Source: Ferruginibacter sp. (GTDB taxonomy: Bacteria > Bacteroidota > Bacteroidia > Chitinophagales > Chitinophagaceae). From it: 38,196 nt of DNA. Shown here piece by piece: positions 26,486 to 36,459 of the stretch. The translations under genes and the position numbers were made by a program. The stretch lies in assembly GCA_025350645.1 (NCBI GenBank), contig JANXXM010000124.1, positions 1 to 38,196 of the forward strand. The letters run 5' to 3'. Positions within the stretch are counted from its first letter, which is position 1, and each line of letters opens with the position of its first letter. A model generated the notes under the pieces. It did not search any database. It saw only the letters and a program-made list of their open reading frames with translations, and had not been told where the DNA came from.

Positions 26486-27591
26486 TATAATTTAAAAAAT
26501 ATTTTCTTTTTATACAACCAATAACATAAATACCATTCTGCAAACAAAGTAACCGATGAACTCAATACTTTTATAATATCATCATTTATTGCAGTAAAAT
26601 TAAAGGCACCTTTTACAAAAATAGCAACAGTTTTATTAAGCCACTGGCTACCCACTGTTTCAAAAAAGAGATAAATAAAAATAGCATTCATACCGGTTAC
26701 TAGAAATACCCAGGCATATTTTCGGTAACCTTTTACATCTGTTAACCAATATAAAAAAGCAAGGATAATAAAAACCCAGCCAGCAGATGCAAATACAAAT
26801 GAAGAAGTACTTATGCGTTTAATAATGGGTGTAACATTTATAAGATCTAAACCGTAGCCCAATATTAAACAGGCTGCAGCAGCAAGCAACAATACTTTTA
26901 TTTTATACTGCGGTGTTTTTTTGCTTATGAGTAATTTGCCCGCCAGCACTCCCCAAATGGTATGCGCCGCAGTAGGAATAATATTAATGGCCACCCAGCC
27001 ATCTGTATTTATTTTATGCATCAAAACTACATCCATCCAGTTACCAAAATTATGACCGCTTACAAAAGGATGTTCGTAACCTTGCATTAGTACAAAGCGG
27101 TACAGCAGCTCCGTAAGCAAGAGTAATGCTACAGAAAAACTAAGCTGACACCAAACTGGTTTTTTGATGATACTATAAGCAATTATTGTTGTTACGGATA
27201 ATTGTGTAAGCACATTCCAAAGCTCCCACACCAGCCTGCCTGCATACACACAATGCAAGGCGGTACCACAAATAAATAATTTTATACAACGGATAAAAAT
27301 ATGTTTCAAGTTTTGCTTCCAGGTAATATTCTTTTCTGTTTTGTAATAAAAAGAAATGTACAATGCGGCGCCGGCCATTGTCATGAATGCGGGTTGTACC
27401 AAATCCCAGAAACGCAATCCGTGCCAGGGCTCATGAAAAAATTGTTGTATCCATTTTCCTTCTGGTTGTATTATGAGCAAGTGCTCATACAATAAACAAC
27501 TTTCACCCGCAAGCAATAGCATAATTAGTCCTCTCATTACATCTAATGAAAGTAATCGTGCAGAAGTGGCATTGTGATTGGCTTGAGGCAT
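26485..27591 (-). CDS. NagX / HGSNAT-like membrane acyltransferase (DUF5009)
   Basis: 368 residues with about ten membrane helices. The N-terminus ARLLSLDVMRGLIMLLL is the mark of the DUF5009/NagX and heparan-alpha-glucosaminide N-acetyltransferase group. The stretch FFHEPWHGLRFWDLVQPAF fits the family pattern H-x2-W-x-G-x4-D-L-V-x-P; H53 lines up with the histidine proposed to carry acetyl across the membrane in HGSNAT. The C-terminus has FVTGMNAIFIYLF-like segments (VFLVTGMNAIFIYLFFETVG). Bacterial NagX has been called a transporter in GlcNAc loci, but the homology equally allows transmembrane N-acetylation of amino sugars. It is the first gene of a two-gene unit with a DUF4874/4832 protein. 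Confidence 0.85.
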   Translation of the reverse strand: MPQANHNATSARLLSLDVMRGLIMLLLAGESCLLYEHLLIIQPEGKWIQQFFHEPWHGLRFWDLVQPAFMTMAGAALYISFYYKTEKNITWKQNLKHIFIRCIKLFICGTALHCVYAGRLVWELWNVLTQLSVTTIIAYSIIKKPVWCQLSFSVALLLLTELLYRFVLMQGYEHPFVSGHNFGNWMDVVLMHKINTDGWVAINIIPTAAHTIWGVLAGKLLISKKTPQYKIKVLLLAAAACLILGYGLDLINVTPIIKRISTSSFVFASAGWVFIILAFLYWLTDVKGYRKYAWVFLVTGMNAIFIYLFFETVGSQWLNKTVAIFVKGAFNFTAINDDIIKVLSSSVTLFAEWYLCYWLYKKKIFFKL

Positions 27592-27653
27592 AAAATGGTA
27601 AATTAGCTATACTAATTCACTTTGCAAATTTGCGCAATTACACAAACGCAAAT

Positions 27654-27684
27654 CAAACGATTGTAATAATAAGACAAACGTTTG
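27654..27684. promoter_or_regulatory. Paired LacI-type operators between the NagX-like gene and lacI
   Basis: CAAACGATTG (27654-27663) and the perfect palindrome CAAACGTTTG (27675-27684), again 21 bp apart. They can control both divergent units and allow autoregulation of the LacI gene. A further half-site CAAACG begins at 27643, 11 bp before. TTTG of the second copy (27681-27684) is followed 16 bases later by TACATTTTG, a near match to a -7 element for lacI. Confidence 0.8.
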
Positions 27685-27718
27685 CACAAATTATATAACT
27701 TACATTTTGTTTAATTGC

Positions 27719-28750
27719 ATGAAAAATAATTTGCCCACACTTAAAGAAATTGCCACACAGTTAAATATTTCCATTTCAACTGTATCCCGTGCACTGCACG
27801 ACCATAAGAGCATTGGCCTGCGTACCAAAACGAGGGTGCAGGAACTGGCAAGGCAAATACAGTATGAGCCCAACCAGACTGCTATTTTTTTTCAACAGGG
27901 AAAAACATTTACCATTGGTGTTATTTTACCAGAGCTAAGCGAAGCTTTTTTTTCATCTGCCATTAGTGGTATTGAAGATGCAGCGCACAAATCCAACTAC
28001 ACAGTTTTAATGGGCCAGTCTCATGATAGTGTAGAAAAAGAAAAACAGTTAATTGACACCATGAAAAAACACCGGGTAGACGGGCTGTTGATTTCTATTT
28101 CTAAAAATACAACCAACTACGAACACTTTGAAGCACTGCAGCGCTATAGCATTCCAATAGTTTTTTTTGATCGTATTCCTAAAATTCCAAACATACATTA
28201 TGTAGCCTGTAACATGATAAACGGAACCGTGCAGGCGATCAATTTTTTATTTGCAAAAGGTCATAGAATTATAGGTATGATAAACGGCCCGGAAAAACTG
28301 CCTGCCACCAAAGAAAGGCTGGAAGGATATATATTGGCCATGACGAAAAGCCGCCTTAAATATGACCCTTCTCTGGTATTGAATTGTGACCTTACTAAAG
28401 AAAGTGTATGTGCCGCTACAGAAAAATTACTTACCGGCAAACGCAGGCCCACAGCCATTGTAACCTTTAATGATTACGTGGCACTGGATGCAGTACAACA
28501 GGCACAAAAAATGAAATTTAAAATAAATAAAGACATTTGTTTTGTAAGCTATGCAAACCTGCCACTCACTAATTACACTGCCTATCCCCCGCTCGCTTCT
28601 GTAGAGCAATTTCCTTACCTGCAGGGGCAAAAAGCTACAGAAACATTAATTGATTTACTCAGCCAGAAAAACAATGCTTTAGCAGAAAACGGCAATGCTG
28701 CTTATTATAAGATAATTTTAGAATCACAGTTAATGGTGCATAATAAATAG
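27719..28750 (+). CDS. LacI-family transcriptional regulator of the glycan locus
   Basis: About 343 residues from ATG 27719. The frame extends to a TTG at 27707, but that overlaps a promoter-like TACATTTTG, and KNNLPTLKEIATQLNIS is the usual N-terminus. Helix-turn-helix TLKEIATQLNISISTVSRALHDH is followed by the hinge YEPNQTAIFFQQGK. The periplasmic-binding-protein-like sensor domain follows from TIGVILPELSEAFF, with DGLLIS, PIVFFDR and FVSYANLPL. The hinge has phenylalanine where LacI has the leucine that enters the central CpG of the operator. Its likely targets are the CAAACGYTTG palindromes found ahead of every unit of this locus, including its own gene. The effector is unknown, presumably a hexosamine or oligosaccharide. 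Confidence 0.95.
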   Translation: MKNNLPTLKEIATQLNISISTVSRALHDHKSIGLRTKTRVQELARQIQYEPNQTAIFFQQGKTFTIGVILPELSEAFFSSAISGIEDAAHKSNYTVLMGQSHDSVEKEKQLIDTMKKHRVDGLLISISKNTTNYEHFEALQRYSIPIVFFDRIPKIPNIHYVACNMINGTVQAINFLFAKGHRIIGMINGPEKLPATKERLEGYILAMTKSRLKYDPSLVLNCDLTKESVCAATEKLLTGKRRPTAIVTFNDYVALDAVQQAQKMKFKINKDICFVSYANLPLTNYTAYPPLASVEQFPYLQGQKATETLIDLLSQKNNALAENGNAAYYKIILESQLMVHNK

Positions 28751-28947
28751 CAATAACAAAAATATTTTCTATAAAACGAAAATATATAACTGTTTAGCAA
28801 TGGTATTATTTTTTAAAATAAAACAAAAGAATTTAGAAGGTTTATAGGTTTAGCAAATACCTCTTAATTGCAAAATAGTAGCAAGCTGTTTTACATTATT
28901 TCTTTTTTATTATTTGTTTGATTAAGCTAATTATATTATTTTATCCG

Positions 28948-28957
28948 CAAGCGTTTG
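28948..28957 (+). promoter_or_regulatory. Single LacI-type operator upstream of the sugar kinase
   Basis: CAAGCGTTTG, the reverse complement of the copies ahead of susC, 17 bases before the first ATG of the kinase gene. No partner copy lies 21 bp to either side. Confidence 0.65.
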
Positions 28958-28973
28958 CACAATGTAAAATAAT

Positions 28974-30065
28974 ATGCATGTTCTACATTTATATTTTTAT
29001 CAATTACTAAACCAGCGTATGCTACAAAATGTTTTAGAAGAATATGGGCTTAAAGAAAGTTCATCTGTAATAACAGCATTCGGTAACGGATTAATAAATC
29101 ATACATGGATAGTTGAGTCCGGTAAAAATAAATTTATACTTCAGCGCATCAATGATAATATTTTTAAAATACCTGCGGATATTTCAGAAAATATAACTGC
29201 CATTGGCAATTATCTTTCTATACACTATCCTCAGTATTTATTTGTTTTACCAGAGCTAACGAACACTAAAAAAGAATTCGTACATATAGCGGGGCAAGGC
29301 TATTTTCGCTTGTTCCCCTTTGTGAAGCAATCGCATACTGTAGATGTGGTGAGCAGTCCATCGGAAGCATACGAAGCTGCAAAACAATTTGGCTGTTTCA
29401 CCAGATTACTTTCTGGCTTTTCTGCTGAAAAACTACATATAACCCTCCCAGATTTTCATAATCTTTCTTTACGCTATTTGCAATTTGAGCTGGCCATCAA
29501 AAACGGTAATACCAAAAGGATAAATCAGTGTGAAAGCATTATAAAATATTTAAAAAAGCAACGGAGCATCGCCACTACTTTTGAAAATATTTGCACTGGC
29601 ACTAATTTTAAAAAAAGGGTTACACATCACGATACTAAAATAAGCAATGTTCTCTTTAATGAAAATATGCAGGGTCTTTGTGTAATAGATTTAGATACAG
29701 TAATGCCAGGCTATTTTATAAGCGATGTAGGAGATATGATGCGAACGTATTTATCCCCCGTGAGTGAAGAAGAAAAAGATTTTGGGAAAATAGAAATAAG
29801 AGAAGATTATTTTAAAGCCATTGCAGACGGCTATTTGAGCGAAATGAATGACCAACTTACCAGTGCAGAAAAAAAACATTTTGTATATGCGGGTAAGTTT
29901 ATGATATACATGCAAGCGCTTCGTTTTTTAACCGATTTTTTAAACAACGATGTTTACTACGGCGCAAAATATGCTGCGCAAAATTTTGTAAGAGCAAACA
30001 ACCAGGTGGTATTGTTACAAAAACTTACAGCAAAAGAAAACCATTTAAATACTATGACTTGCTAA
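28974..30065 (+). CDS. APH-fold sugar kinase, probably N-acetylhexosamine 1-kinase (NahK-like)
   Basis: 363 residues with the aminoglycoside-phosphotransferase/choline-kinase fold. Nucleotide-binding N-lobe: FGNGLINHTWIV and KFILQRIN. Catalytic loop: THHDTKISNVLF with D220 as base and N225 as metal ligand. The DFG-equivalent is VIDLDTV (D241), then DVGDMMRTYL. A mutarotase, a FucP-type importer, a GH109 enzyme and a NagX homologue in the same regulon point to an N-acetylhexosamine as substrate, giving the 1-phosphate in the cytosol. An antibiotic-resistance role is unlikely. The start may be 28974 or the ATG at 29019 (MLQNVLEEYGL), which fits family N-termini better and leaves room for a promoter after the operator. 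Confidence 0.8.
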   Translation: MHVLHLYFYQLLNQRMLQNVLEEYGLKESSSVITAFGNGLINHTWIVESGKNKFILQRINDNIFKIPADISENITAIGNYLSIHYPQYLFVLPELTNTKKEFVHIAGQGYFRLFPFVKQSHTVDVVSSPSEAYEAAKQFGCFTRLLSGFSAEKLHITLPDFHNLSLRYLQFELAIKNGNTKRINQCESIIKYLKKQRSIATTFENICTGTNFKKRVTHHDTKISNVLFNENMQGLCVIDLDTVMPGYFISDVGDMMRTYLSPVSEEEKDFGKIEIREDYFKAIADGYLSEMNDQLTSAEKKHFVYAGKFMIYMQALRFLTDFLNNDVYYGAKYAAQNFVRANNQVVLLQKLTAKENHLNTMTC

Positions 30066-30226
30066 TGAAAACTACTTTCCTATTTCGTAAAAAATTATAT
30101 GAAAAATCCGGTTTATTACCTAATAAAAAAAATGAAAGAGGTGAAGATTAAAATGCTCTTTTGATTAAATTTTATTAATACATTTACCTTATTTAGAAAA
30201 TCTGATTACCTATTGCTTTTTTGCAT

Positions 30227-30251
30227 AAAAAAACACCACAATACTGTGATG
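30227..30251 (-). terminator. Intrinsic terminator of the GH109 gene
   Basis: On the minus strand CATCACA (30245-30251) pairs with TGTGGTG (30234-30240, one G-U pair) around a 4-base loop, followed by seven T (30227-30233). It lies 55-80 bases past the GH109 stop. Confidence 0.7.
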
Positions 30252-30305
30252 CTTTTGCAATTAAAGCGAATAAACAAAAAGGGTTTTGAATTAGTTAAGT
30301 ATTTT

Positions 30306-31706
<1,401 letters not shown>

Positions 31707-31755
31707 TTAATAATGTATCCTAAACTTACTATTTTTATTTAAATTATTTTATACG

Positions 31756-31793
31756 CAAACGTTTGATAGCATTTAAAATAACGCAATCGTTTG
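31756..31793. promoter_or_regulatory. Two LacI-type operators between the GH109 and MFS genes
   Basis: CAAACGTTTG (31756-31765) and CAATCGTTTG (31784-31793). Starts are 28 bp apart rather than 21, so each may serve one of the two divergent promoters. Confidence 0.7.
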
Positions 31794-31862
31794 ATCGAAC
31801 AGGCGGGTGATGGAACCAAAAACATTTCGCTATTTTGTCTCTTCAAAACTAAAAAGCTTGGT

Positions 31863-33134
31863 ATGCAGCAAAAACAAAACAACACGTATGCGATTGTTAT
31901 CATCGGTATTTTATTTTTTGTATTTGGTTTTGTTACCTGGCTCAACGGACCATTGATCACTTATGTAAAACTTGCCTTCGGGCTGGATACTGACTCTAAA
32001 GCATTTTTAGTAACCACTGCTTTTTATATGGCTTATTTTTTTCTTGCACTACCTTCCTCATGGATATTAGAAAAAACAGGGATGAAACGGGGAATGGCGT
32101 TAGGCCTGCTGGTAATGGCAGTGGGTACATTTATATTTGGGCAGTTTGCTACGCACAGAAACTACCCCATGTCGCTGGTAGGTTTATTTACAATAGGTTC
32201 TGGATTGTCATTATTGCAAACAGCATCCAACCCATATATTAGCATAATCGGGCCAATAGAAAGTGCTGCACAGCGCATAAGTATTGTGGGTATTTGTAAT
32301 AAAATTGCAGGCATATTAAGCCCTATTATTTTAAGTGCATTTGTTTTAAAAGGAATAAATAAATTAGAAGACAGAGTAACTATTGCAACCGACCAAAATA
32401 CAAAAGATGCAATACTAAATGAGTTTGCAGCCAAAGTATATACACCCTATTTAATAATGGCAGTAATACTAGTGCTGGTTGCATTTTGGGTAATGCGTTC
32501 ATCGTTGCCGGAGGTAAAAGCATCGGAAGTAAATATGCAGCAAAATAACACAGCAGGTGCTGGAGTAAAAACAAGTGTACTACAGTTTCCGCATTTGCTG
32601 CTGGGTGCACTTTGCATATTCGTGTATGTAGGCGTAGAAGTTATGGCTGGCGATGCTATTGGTACTTATGGCAAAGGGTTTAATATTCCTACAGACGAAA
32701 CAAAATATTTTACCTCTTATACTCTTGGTGCAATGCTGTTGGGTTACATTATTGGTTTAGTAGCCATACCAAAATATATATCGCAGCAAACGGCATTAAA
32801 AATATCAGCCTTACTGGGTATTATTTTTACCGCTGCAGCTTATGCCAGCACTGGTTATGTATCGGTTGCTTTTGTGGCTGCCCTGGGTTTGGCCAATGCA
32901 TTAATGTGGCCTGCTATTTTCCCCCTGGCAATAAGCGGGCTGGGTAAATTTACCGAAAAAGGTTCTGCTATTTTAATAATGGGCATTTGCGGCGGCGCTA
33001 TTATTCCTAAAGCATTTGCCAGTTTAAAAGAACATTACAATTTTCAACTTGTATTTTTATTACTGATGGTACCTTGTTATCTCTATATACTTTTTTATGC
33101 AATTAGGGGATTTAAAGCCGGTAAAAATAAATAG
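31863..33134 (+). CDS. FucP-type MFS sugar:proton symporter
   Basis: About 423 residues from ATG 31863 (MQQKQNNTYAIVIIGIL) with twelve membrane helices. FGFVTWLNGPLITYVKLAF in helix one, GMKRGMALGLLVMAVGTF in the helix 2-3 region and GLSLLQTASNPYISIIGP are characteristic of the FucP/GluP/NagP group. Regulon membership makes an amino sugar such as GalNAc or GlcNAc the likely cargo, imported across the inner membrane for the kinase. The longer frame from 31791 would add 24 polar residues overlapping the operator region and is rejected. TATTTTG at 31831-31837 is a near -7 match, 25 bases before the ATG. Confidence 0.92.
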   Translation: MQQKQNNTYAIVIIGILFFVFGFVTWLNGPLITYVKLAFGLDTDSKAFLVTTAFYMAYFFLALPSSWILEKTGMKRGMALGLLVMAVGTFIFGQFATHRNYPMSLVGLFTIGSGLSLLQTASNPYISIIGPIESAAQRISIVGICNKIAGILSPIILSAFVLKGINKLEDRVTIATDQNTKDAILNEFAAKVYTPYLIMAVILVLVAFWVMRSSLPEVKASEVNMQQNNTAGAGVKTSVLQFPHLLLGALCIFVYVGVEVMAGDAIGTYGKGFNIPTDETKYFTSYTLGAMLLGYIIGLVAIPKYISQQTALKISALLGIIFTAAAYASTGYVSVAFVAALGLANALMWPAIFPLAISGLGKFTEKGSAILIMGICGGAIIPKAFASLKEHYNFQLVFLLLMVPCYLYILFYAIRGFKAGKNK

Positions 33135-33246
33135 CACCAATTGTAAAGATGAACACGCCATGCCATTAACTATAGCAAGATGCTATATTAATAAGAGTAT
33201 GACTGCACTTTTTCTTAAACCATTTTAGCATTGATGTTTTAAGAAT

Positions 33247-33254
33247 TATCTTTG
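33247..33254 (+). promoter_or_regulatory. Candidate -7 element for the YcxB-like gene
   Basis: TATCTTTG, an exact TAnnTTTG match, with a T-rich TTTT at 33223-33226 about 20 bases upstream. It ends 4 bases before the ATG at 33259, implying a leaderless or almost leaderless message. Confidence 0.45.
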
Positions 33255-33258
33255 CTGC

Positions 33259-33738
33259 ATGACATCAAATGCATTTACCTATAATAAACCAAAAGTAATA
33301 CAGGCACTTCGTTATCATTTTATAAGCAGGCCAGAAATAAAGGTGATGATGGTAGTGGTAAATTTATTTGCCATGGTATCTGCGGCACTTTTTTTCTTTA
33401 AAAAAATAAGCCCGCTGGCATTTTTAATAAGCTCAACGCTCTGGTTTTTTTTAATGATATTATTTTGGTTTGTGCTGCCCAATATCATATACAGGCAATC
33501 TGCCACCTTTAAAGATTCTTTTACTGCAGTATTGGGTAAAGAACAATTTGCAATAGAAAATATTCGTGGCCATAAAGGATGGGATTGGAGCAGTTTCAGC
33601 ACCTGGATGGAGAGTCCTTTTTTCTTTCATTTATATTTTAATCCACGATCTTTTTTTATTATTCCCAAAGAAGCTTTTGAAGCAGAAGAAGAACAGGAAG
33701 CAAGAAAAATTTTTGCAGCAATGATTAAAAAAAAGTAA
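33259..33738 (+). CDS. YcxB-like membrane protein
   Basis: 159 residues. Two membrane helices at about residues 30-50 (VMMVVVNLFAMVSAALFFF) and 55-78 (LAFLISSTLWFFLMILFWFV) are followed by a cytosolic PH-like domain ending SFFIIPKEAFEAEEEQEARKI. This is the arrangement of the YcxB family, whose role is unknown. It stands alone after the MFS gene and converges with the methyltransferase gene; the two stop codons are about 33 bases apart. Confidence 0.8.
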   Translation: MTSNAFTYNKPKVIQALRYHFISRPEIKVMMVVVNLFAMVSAALFFFKKISPLAFLISSTLWFFLMILFWFVLPNIIYRQSATFKDSFTAVLGKEQFAIENIRGHKGWDWSSFSTWMESPFFFHLYFNPRSFFIIPKEAFEAEEEQEARKIFAAMIKKK

Positions 33739-33771
33739 GCAACTTGAAAGGATTTACACCAGGAGATTCCT

Positions 33772-34509
33772 TTAGTTTGTCTTCTCCGCTATTAATATTA
33801 ACCTGGGCGAACTTGTCAAAATAAATTCCCCGAAATTATAATCACCATAAATTTCTTTAATGTGCAGGCCTTGCGTTTCAAACATTCTTGTAAAATCTTT
33901 TAAAGAAAACCTAGCTACCTTTTCTGTGTATTGCAATGGAGAAGATAGTGTGGCATCTTCCACAATTATTTTTTTATAAAAATAATTTTCGTCTGTCCAT
34001 TTGCTGATGTTATAAGTAGTTTTTTCAATCGTTTTTTTGAGTTCAGTTACACCTGATGCAGTTGCTTTTACATTTAAAAAATCCATCACAAATCTGCCAC
34101 CAGGTTTTAAAGCACCTGCAATGGTTCGTATAGCATTATCATGCTCCCGCTGTGTTTCAAAGTAACCGAAACTAGTAAAAAAATTAAATGCCACATCAAA
34201 ATAATTTATCCAAAAAGGCAGACGCATATCATGCTCAAAAAAATGAAGTTTTCCCCCTTCACTTTTCAAAGCTTCTTTAATGCTTTCTTTACTTAGGTCT
34301 ATACCCGTTACATCAAATCCATGCGCAGCAAGCTGCATAGAGTGGCGTCCTTTACCGCATGCCACATCCAGCATTCGAGCATTGGCCACAGGCGATAATT
34401 TTTCTATAAGTTTATTAATAAAAGCTGCAGCCTCCACTTCATCCCTGTTGGCATACAACTGGTGGTAATACGGAGAATTAAACCAATCTTTAAACCATAT
34501 ATTTTGCAT
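33772..34509 (-). CDS. Class I SAM-dependent methyltransferase
   Basis: About 245 residues from ATG 34509 (MQNIWFKDWFNSPYYHQLY), which is the N-terminus usual for this Bacteroidota group. The frame extends to a GTG at 34551. Motif I is MLDVACGKGRHSMQLAAHG, followed by VTGIDLSKESI (acidic loop), the motif II region FNFFTSFGYFET and GGRFVMDFLNVKA. The substrate is unknown, presumably a small molecule. It is divergent from the Crp/Fnr-type regulator. Confidence 0.88.
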   Translation of the reverse strand: MQNIWFKDWFNSPYYHQLYANRDEVEAAAFINKLIEKLSPVANARMLDVACGKGRHSMQLAAHGFDVTGIDLSKESIKEALKSEGGKLHFFEHDMRLPFWINYFDVAFNFFTSFGYFETQREHDNAIRTIAGALKPGGRFVMDFLNVKATASGVTELKKTIEKTTYNISKWTDENYFYKKIIVEDATLSSPLQYTEKVARFSLKDFTRMFETQGLHIKEIYGDYNFGEFILTSSPRLILIAEKTN

Positions 34510-34639
34510 AGCAGCAAATGTAGTAAAATCAAAGGTTATATTTTTTCTCACTTTGTGATGTACTTTTATTGCATGCTACCTTAGAAAGCGGTATAATTAT
34601 TTTGTAACCATATCCACAATTATTATTGATATTTATCAA

Positions 34640-35224
34640 ATGTTTGAAAAACTAAAAACATACTGCAATGCCCATGTACCTTTTACTGATGCTGAACTGG
34701 ATTTAATAGATGAATATTTTGAAATAGTTATCCTTAAAAATAAAGAAAGTCTGCTAACACAGCATACTGTTTGTAATTTTATCGCATTTATTTCAAGCGG
34801 TTGTGTAAGGCATTTTCATATAAAAGACGGTGTAGAAAGAACCTGTGATATTTCATTTGAAAATACGTGGGTAACAGACTTTCAAAGTTTTAATAACAAC
34901 ACGGCCTGTATAATGAACCTGCAGGCAATGGAAGCTACTACCGTTTTTTTAATTCGAAAACCAGATCTGTTACAACTATATAATATCAATAAAAATTATG
35001 AAAGTTTTGGGCGCTTAATGGCAGAAAAGGTAGCGCAAAGAGCTACTGAAATTGCCATGTCTCTCTCTGCAAATAAGCCGGAAGAAAGATTTACAGATCT
35101 TATTCAAAAACAAACAGATATTTTTCAGCGAATACCGCAAAAATATATCGCAAACTTTTTGGGAATAAGTGCCGAAAGCCTCAGCCGTATACGAAAAAGA
35201 ATTTTGCAAAGACAAAAGTCTTAA
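34640..35224 (+). CDS. Crp/Fnr-family transcriptional regulator
   Basis: 194 residues. A cyclic-nucleotide-binding-like beta roll (about 10-120: FIAFISSGCVRHFHIKDGV, CDISFENTWVTDFQSF) connects through a long helix to a winged-helix domain with the recognition region IANFLGISAESLSRIRKRIL. The conserved cAMP-binding phosphate cassette of true Crp is absent, as is usual in Bacteroidota members, and there are no Fnr-type N-terminal iron-sulfur cysteines. The next plus-strand gene follows after 60 bases and may be a target or cotranscribed. Confidence 0.9.
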   Translation: MFEKLKTYCNAHVPFTDAELDLIDEYFEIVILKNKESLLTQHTVCNFIAFISSGCVRHFHIKDGVERTCDISFENTWVTDFQSFNNNTACIMNLQAMEATTVFLIRKPDLLQLYNINKNYESFGRLMAEKVAQRATEIAMSLSANKPEERFTDLIQKQTDIFQRIPQKYIANFLGISAESLSRIRKRILQRQKS

Positions 35225-35283
35225 CTTAAGTCATCGTTATTTGTTTGGCATCGATGCAATTTTGTTTCATTAAAAACATAATA

Positions 35284-36051
35284 ATGAAACTTAAATTAAT
35301 CACACTAATTTTTATTGCAATGACAAACACAAACTATGCAACTGCACAGCTAACCCTTACAGCTATACAATCTGTAGAACATCAACTGGATGATGTAATG
35401 GAAATAACAGATACCAGCATCTTAAAAACCAAGCTTGTGGCGGTTGAAAATGCTTTTACCCATGAGCCAAACGAAATAAATAAATTGCGGCTGGGCATCA
35501 TTTGCCATGAAATTGCATTACATTTTTATTTTCTGGTAAAGACAGTATACAAGGGGTATGCACAAAAAAGTTTTGATATACTGAACGAAATGTTTTTACA
35601 GCAGGAAACTACTGTTGCTTTAATGCCATTTATTGCATCTTACAGGGCATCTGCTTTGTCTCTGGTAAGTGCAGAAACAAAGAAATTAAAATACCTGGGG
35701 CAGGCATTTGTATTGTTTAATGAGGCCATAAAAAATTATGCAGCGGTAAGTTATTTACCGGAGTTTTTGAGAGGCAGCGTAGCAGAAAATTTGCCCTGGT
35801 TCTTTTTTGCAAAAAGAAAATATGCAAAGCATGATTTTACTGCAATCATAAAAAAATATGAACTAGATAAAAATTATGCTAATAACAAAATAATGAGTTT
35901 TACTTACTGGGCATGGGCGAACCAGCACCAGGCAAAAAAATACAAGAGCCAGGCTATACAATATTTAGACAAAGCCATTTTATTAGACCCTGATTTTAAA
36001 GCTGCAAATGAAAAGGCATCAAATTTAAAACTGAAAATAAGCAGGAGATAA
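35284..36051 (+). CDS. Secreted helical (TPR-like) protein of unknown function
   Basis: About 255 residues from ATG 35284 (MKLKLITLIFIAMTNTNYATAQ, signal peptide). The frame extends upstream to a TTG at 35245, which gives no recognisable signal start. The mature part is all-helical. The C-terminus KSQAIQYLDKAILLDPDFKAANEKA is a clear TPR repeat, and LGQAFVLFNEAIKNYAAVSYLPEFLRG looks like another. Likely periplasmic. No specific family is recognised. It follows the Crp/Fnr-type gene on the same strand. Confidence 0.75.
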   Translation: MKLKLITLIFIAMTNTNYATAQLTLTAIQSVEHQLDDVMEITDTSILKTKLVAVENAFTHEPNEINKLRLGIICHEIALHFYFLVKTVYKGYAQKSFDILNEMFLQQETTVALMPFIASYRASALSLVSAETKKLKYLGQAFVLFNEAIKNYAAVSYLPEFLRGSVAENLPWFFFAKRKYAKHDFTAIIKKYELDKNYANNKIMSFTYWAWANQHQAKKYKSQAIQYLDKAILLDPDFKAANEKASNLKLKISRR

Positions 36052-36240
36052 GCGGCAAAAAAATCTTTTGGATACAGGGGTATTTTGCAAAGTAAAATGG
36101 GGTTTTTTTTTAAAAGAATTATTTTATAAAATGCTTTACAGTAAGTTTTTAATGATATCATTTTTTGCACGCAACCCAAACAATGAATAAAAAATATCCT
36201 CCGTTTCATTTAAACATTTTTGCCATTGCTCTATTGAAAA

Positions 36241-36335
36241 ACAAAAGCGGAATGGCTGCCGGATGTGGAGGGTTTAGCCCTGCGCATTTGGCAGGGCCGT
36301 AGCAAAGCGAAGCCCGTAGCAGCCGGAACAAAAGC
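36241..36335. repeat. G+C-rich nested-hairpin element flanked by 8-bp direct repeats
   Basis: Perfect 7-bp stem GCCCTGC/GCAGGGC (36277-36283 and 36291-36297) with a 7-base loop, enclosed by GGCTGC/GCAGCC (36254-36259 and 36319-36324). ACAAAAGC flanks it directly at 36241-36248 and 36328-36335. It is far richer in G+C than its surroundings. It could be a small non-autonomous mobile or REP-like repeat, or a non-coding RNA. Confidence 0.5.
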
Positions 36336-36407
36336 CTGGTAATGAGTAAATGAACGGAGCCCCAAAAATGCTTAAAGTTAACAAATGGTAAACTGCCTGT
36401 AATTATG

Positions 36408-36415
36408 TAGTTTTG
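36408..36415 (+). promoter_or_regulatory. Candidate -7 element for the oxoamine synthase gene
   Basis: TAGTTTTG matches TAnnTTTG exactly; a start near 36422 would leave a leader of about 38 bases before the ATG at 36460. The -33 element is unclear. Confidence 0.45.
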
Positions 36416-36459
36416 CAGCATAAAATAAGCATTATAAACAAAAAATATACATTCGTTTT

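Larger units (their letters stand above)
36052..36459. other. Intergenic region with a structured element
   Basis: 408 bases without a credible gene. From left to right: a T-run after ATTTTGCAAAGTAAAAT (about 36091-36112, possible weak terminator for the preceding gene), a G+C-rich hairpin element (36241-36335), and a promoter match (36408-36415) for the downstream oxoamine synthase gene. Confidence 0.6.

Noticed and set aside
28974..30065. Aminoglycoside-resistance phosphotransferase
   Set aside because: The fold is shared, but the gene lies in a sugar locus with a shared operator; an N-acetylhexosamine kinase is the better fit.
31791..31862. 24-codon N-terminal extension of the MFS transporter
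   Set aside because: Polar, not conserved in the family, and overlaps an operator.
36206..36421. 71-codon minus-strand frame in the intergenic region
   Set aside because: Spans the structured G+C-rich element and a promoter match, has no recognisable domain; likely chance.
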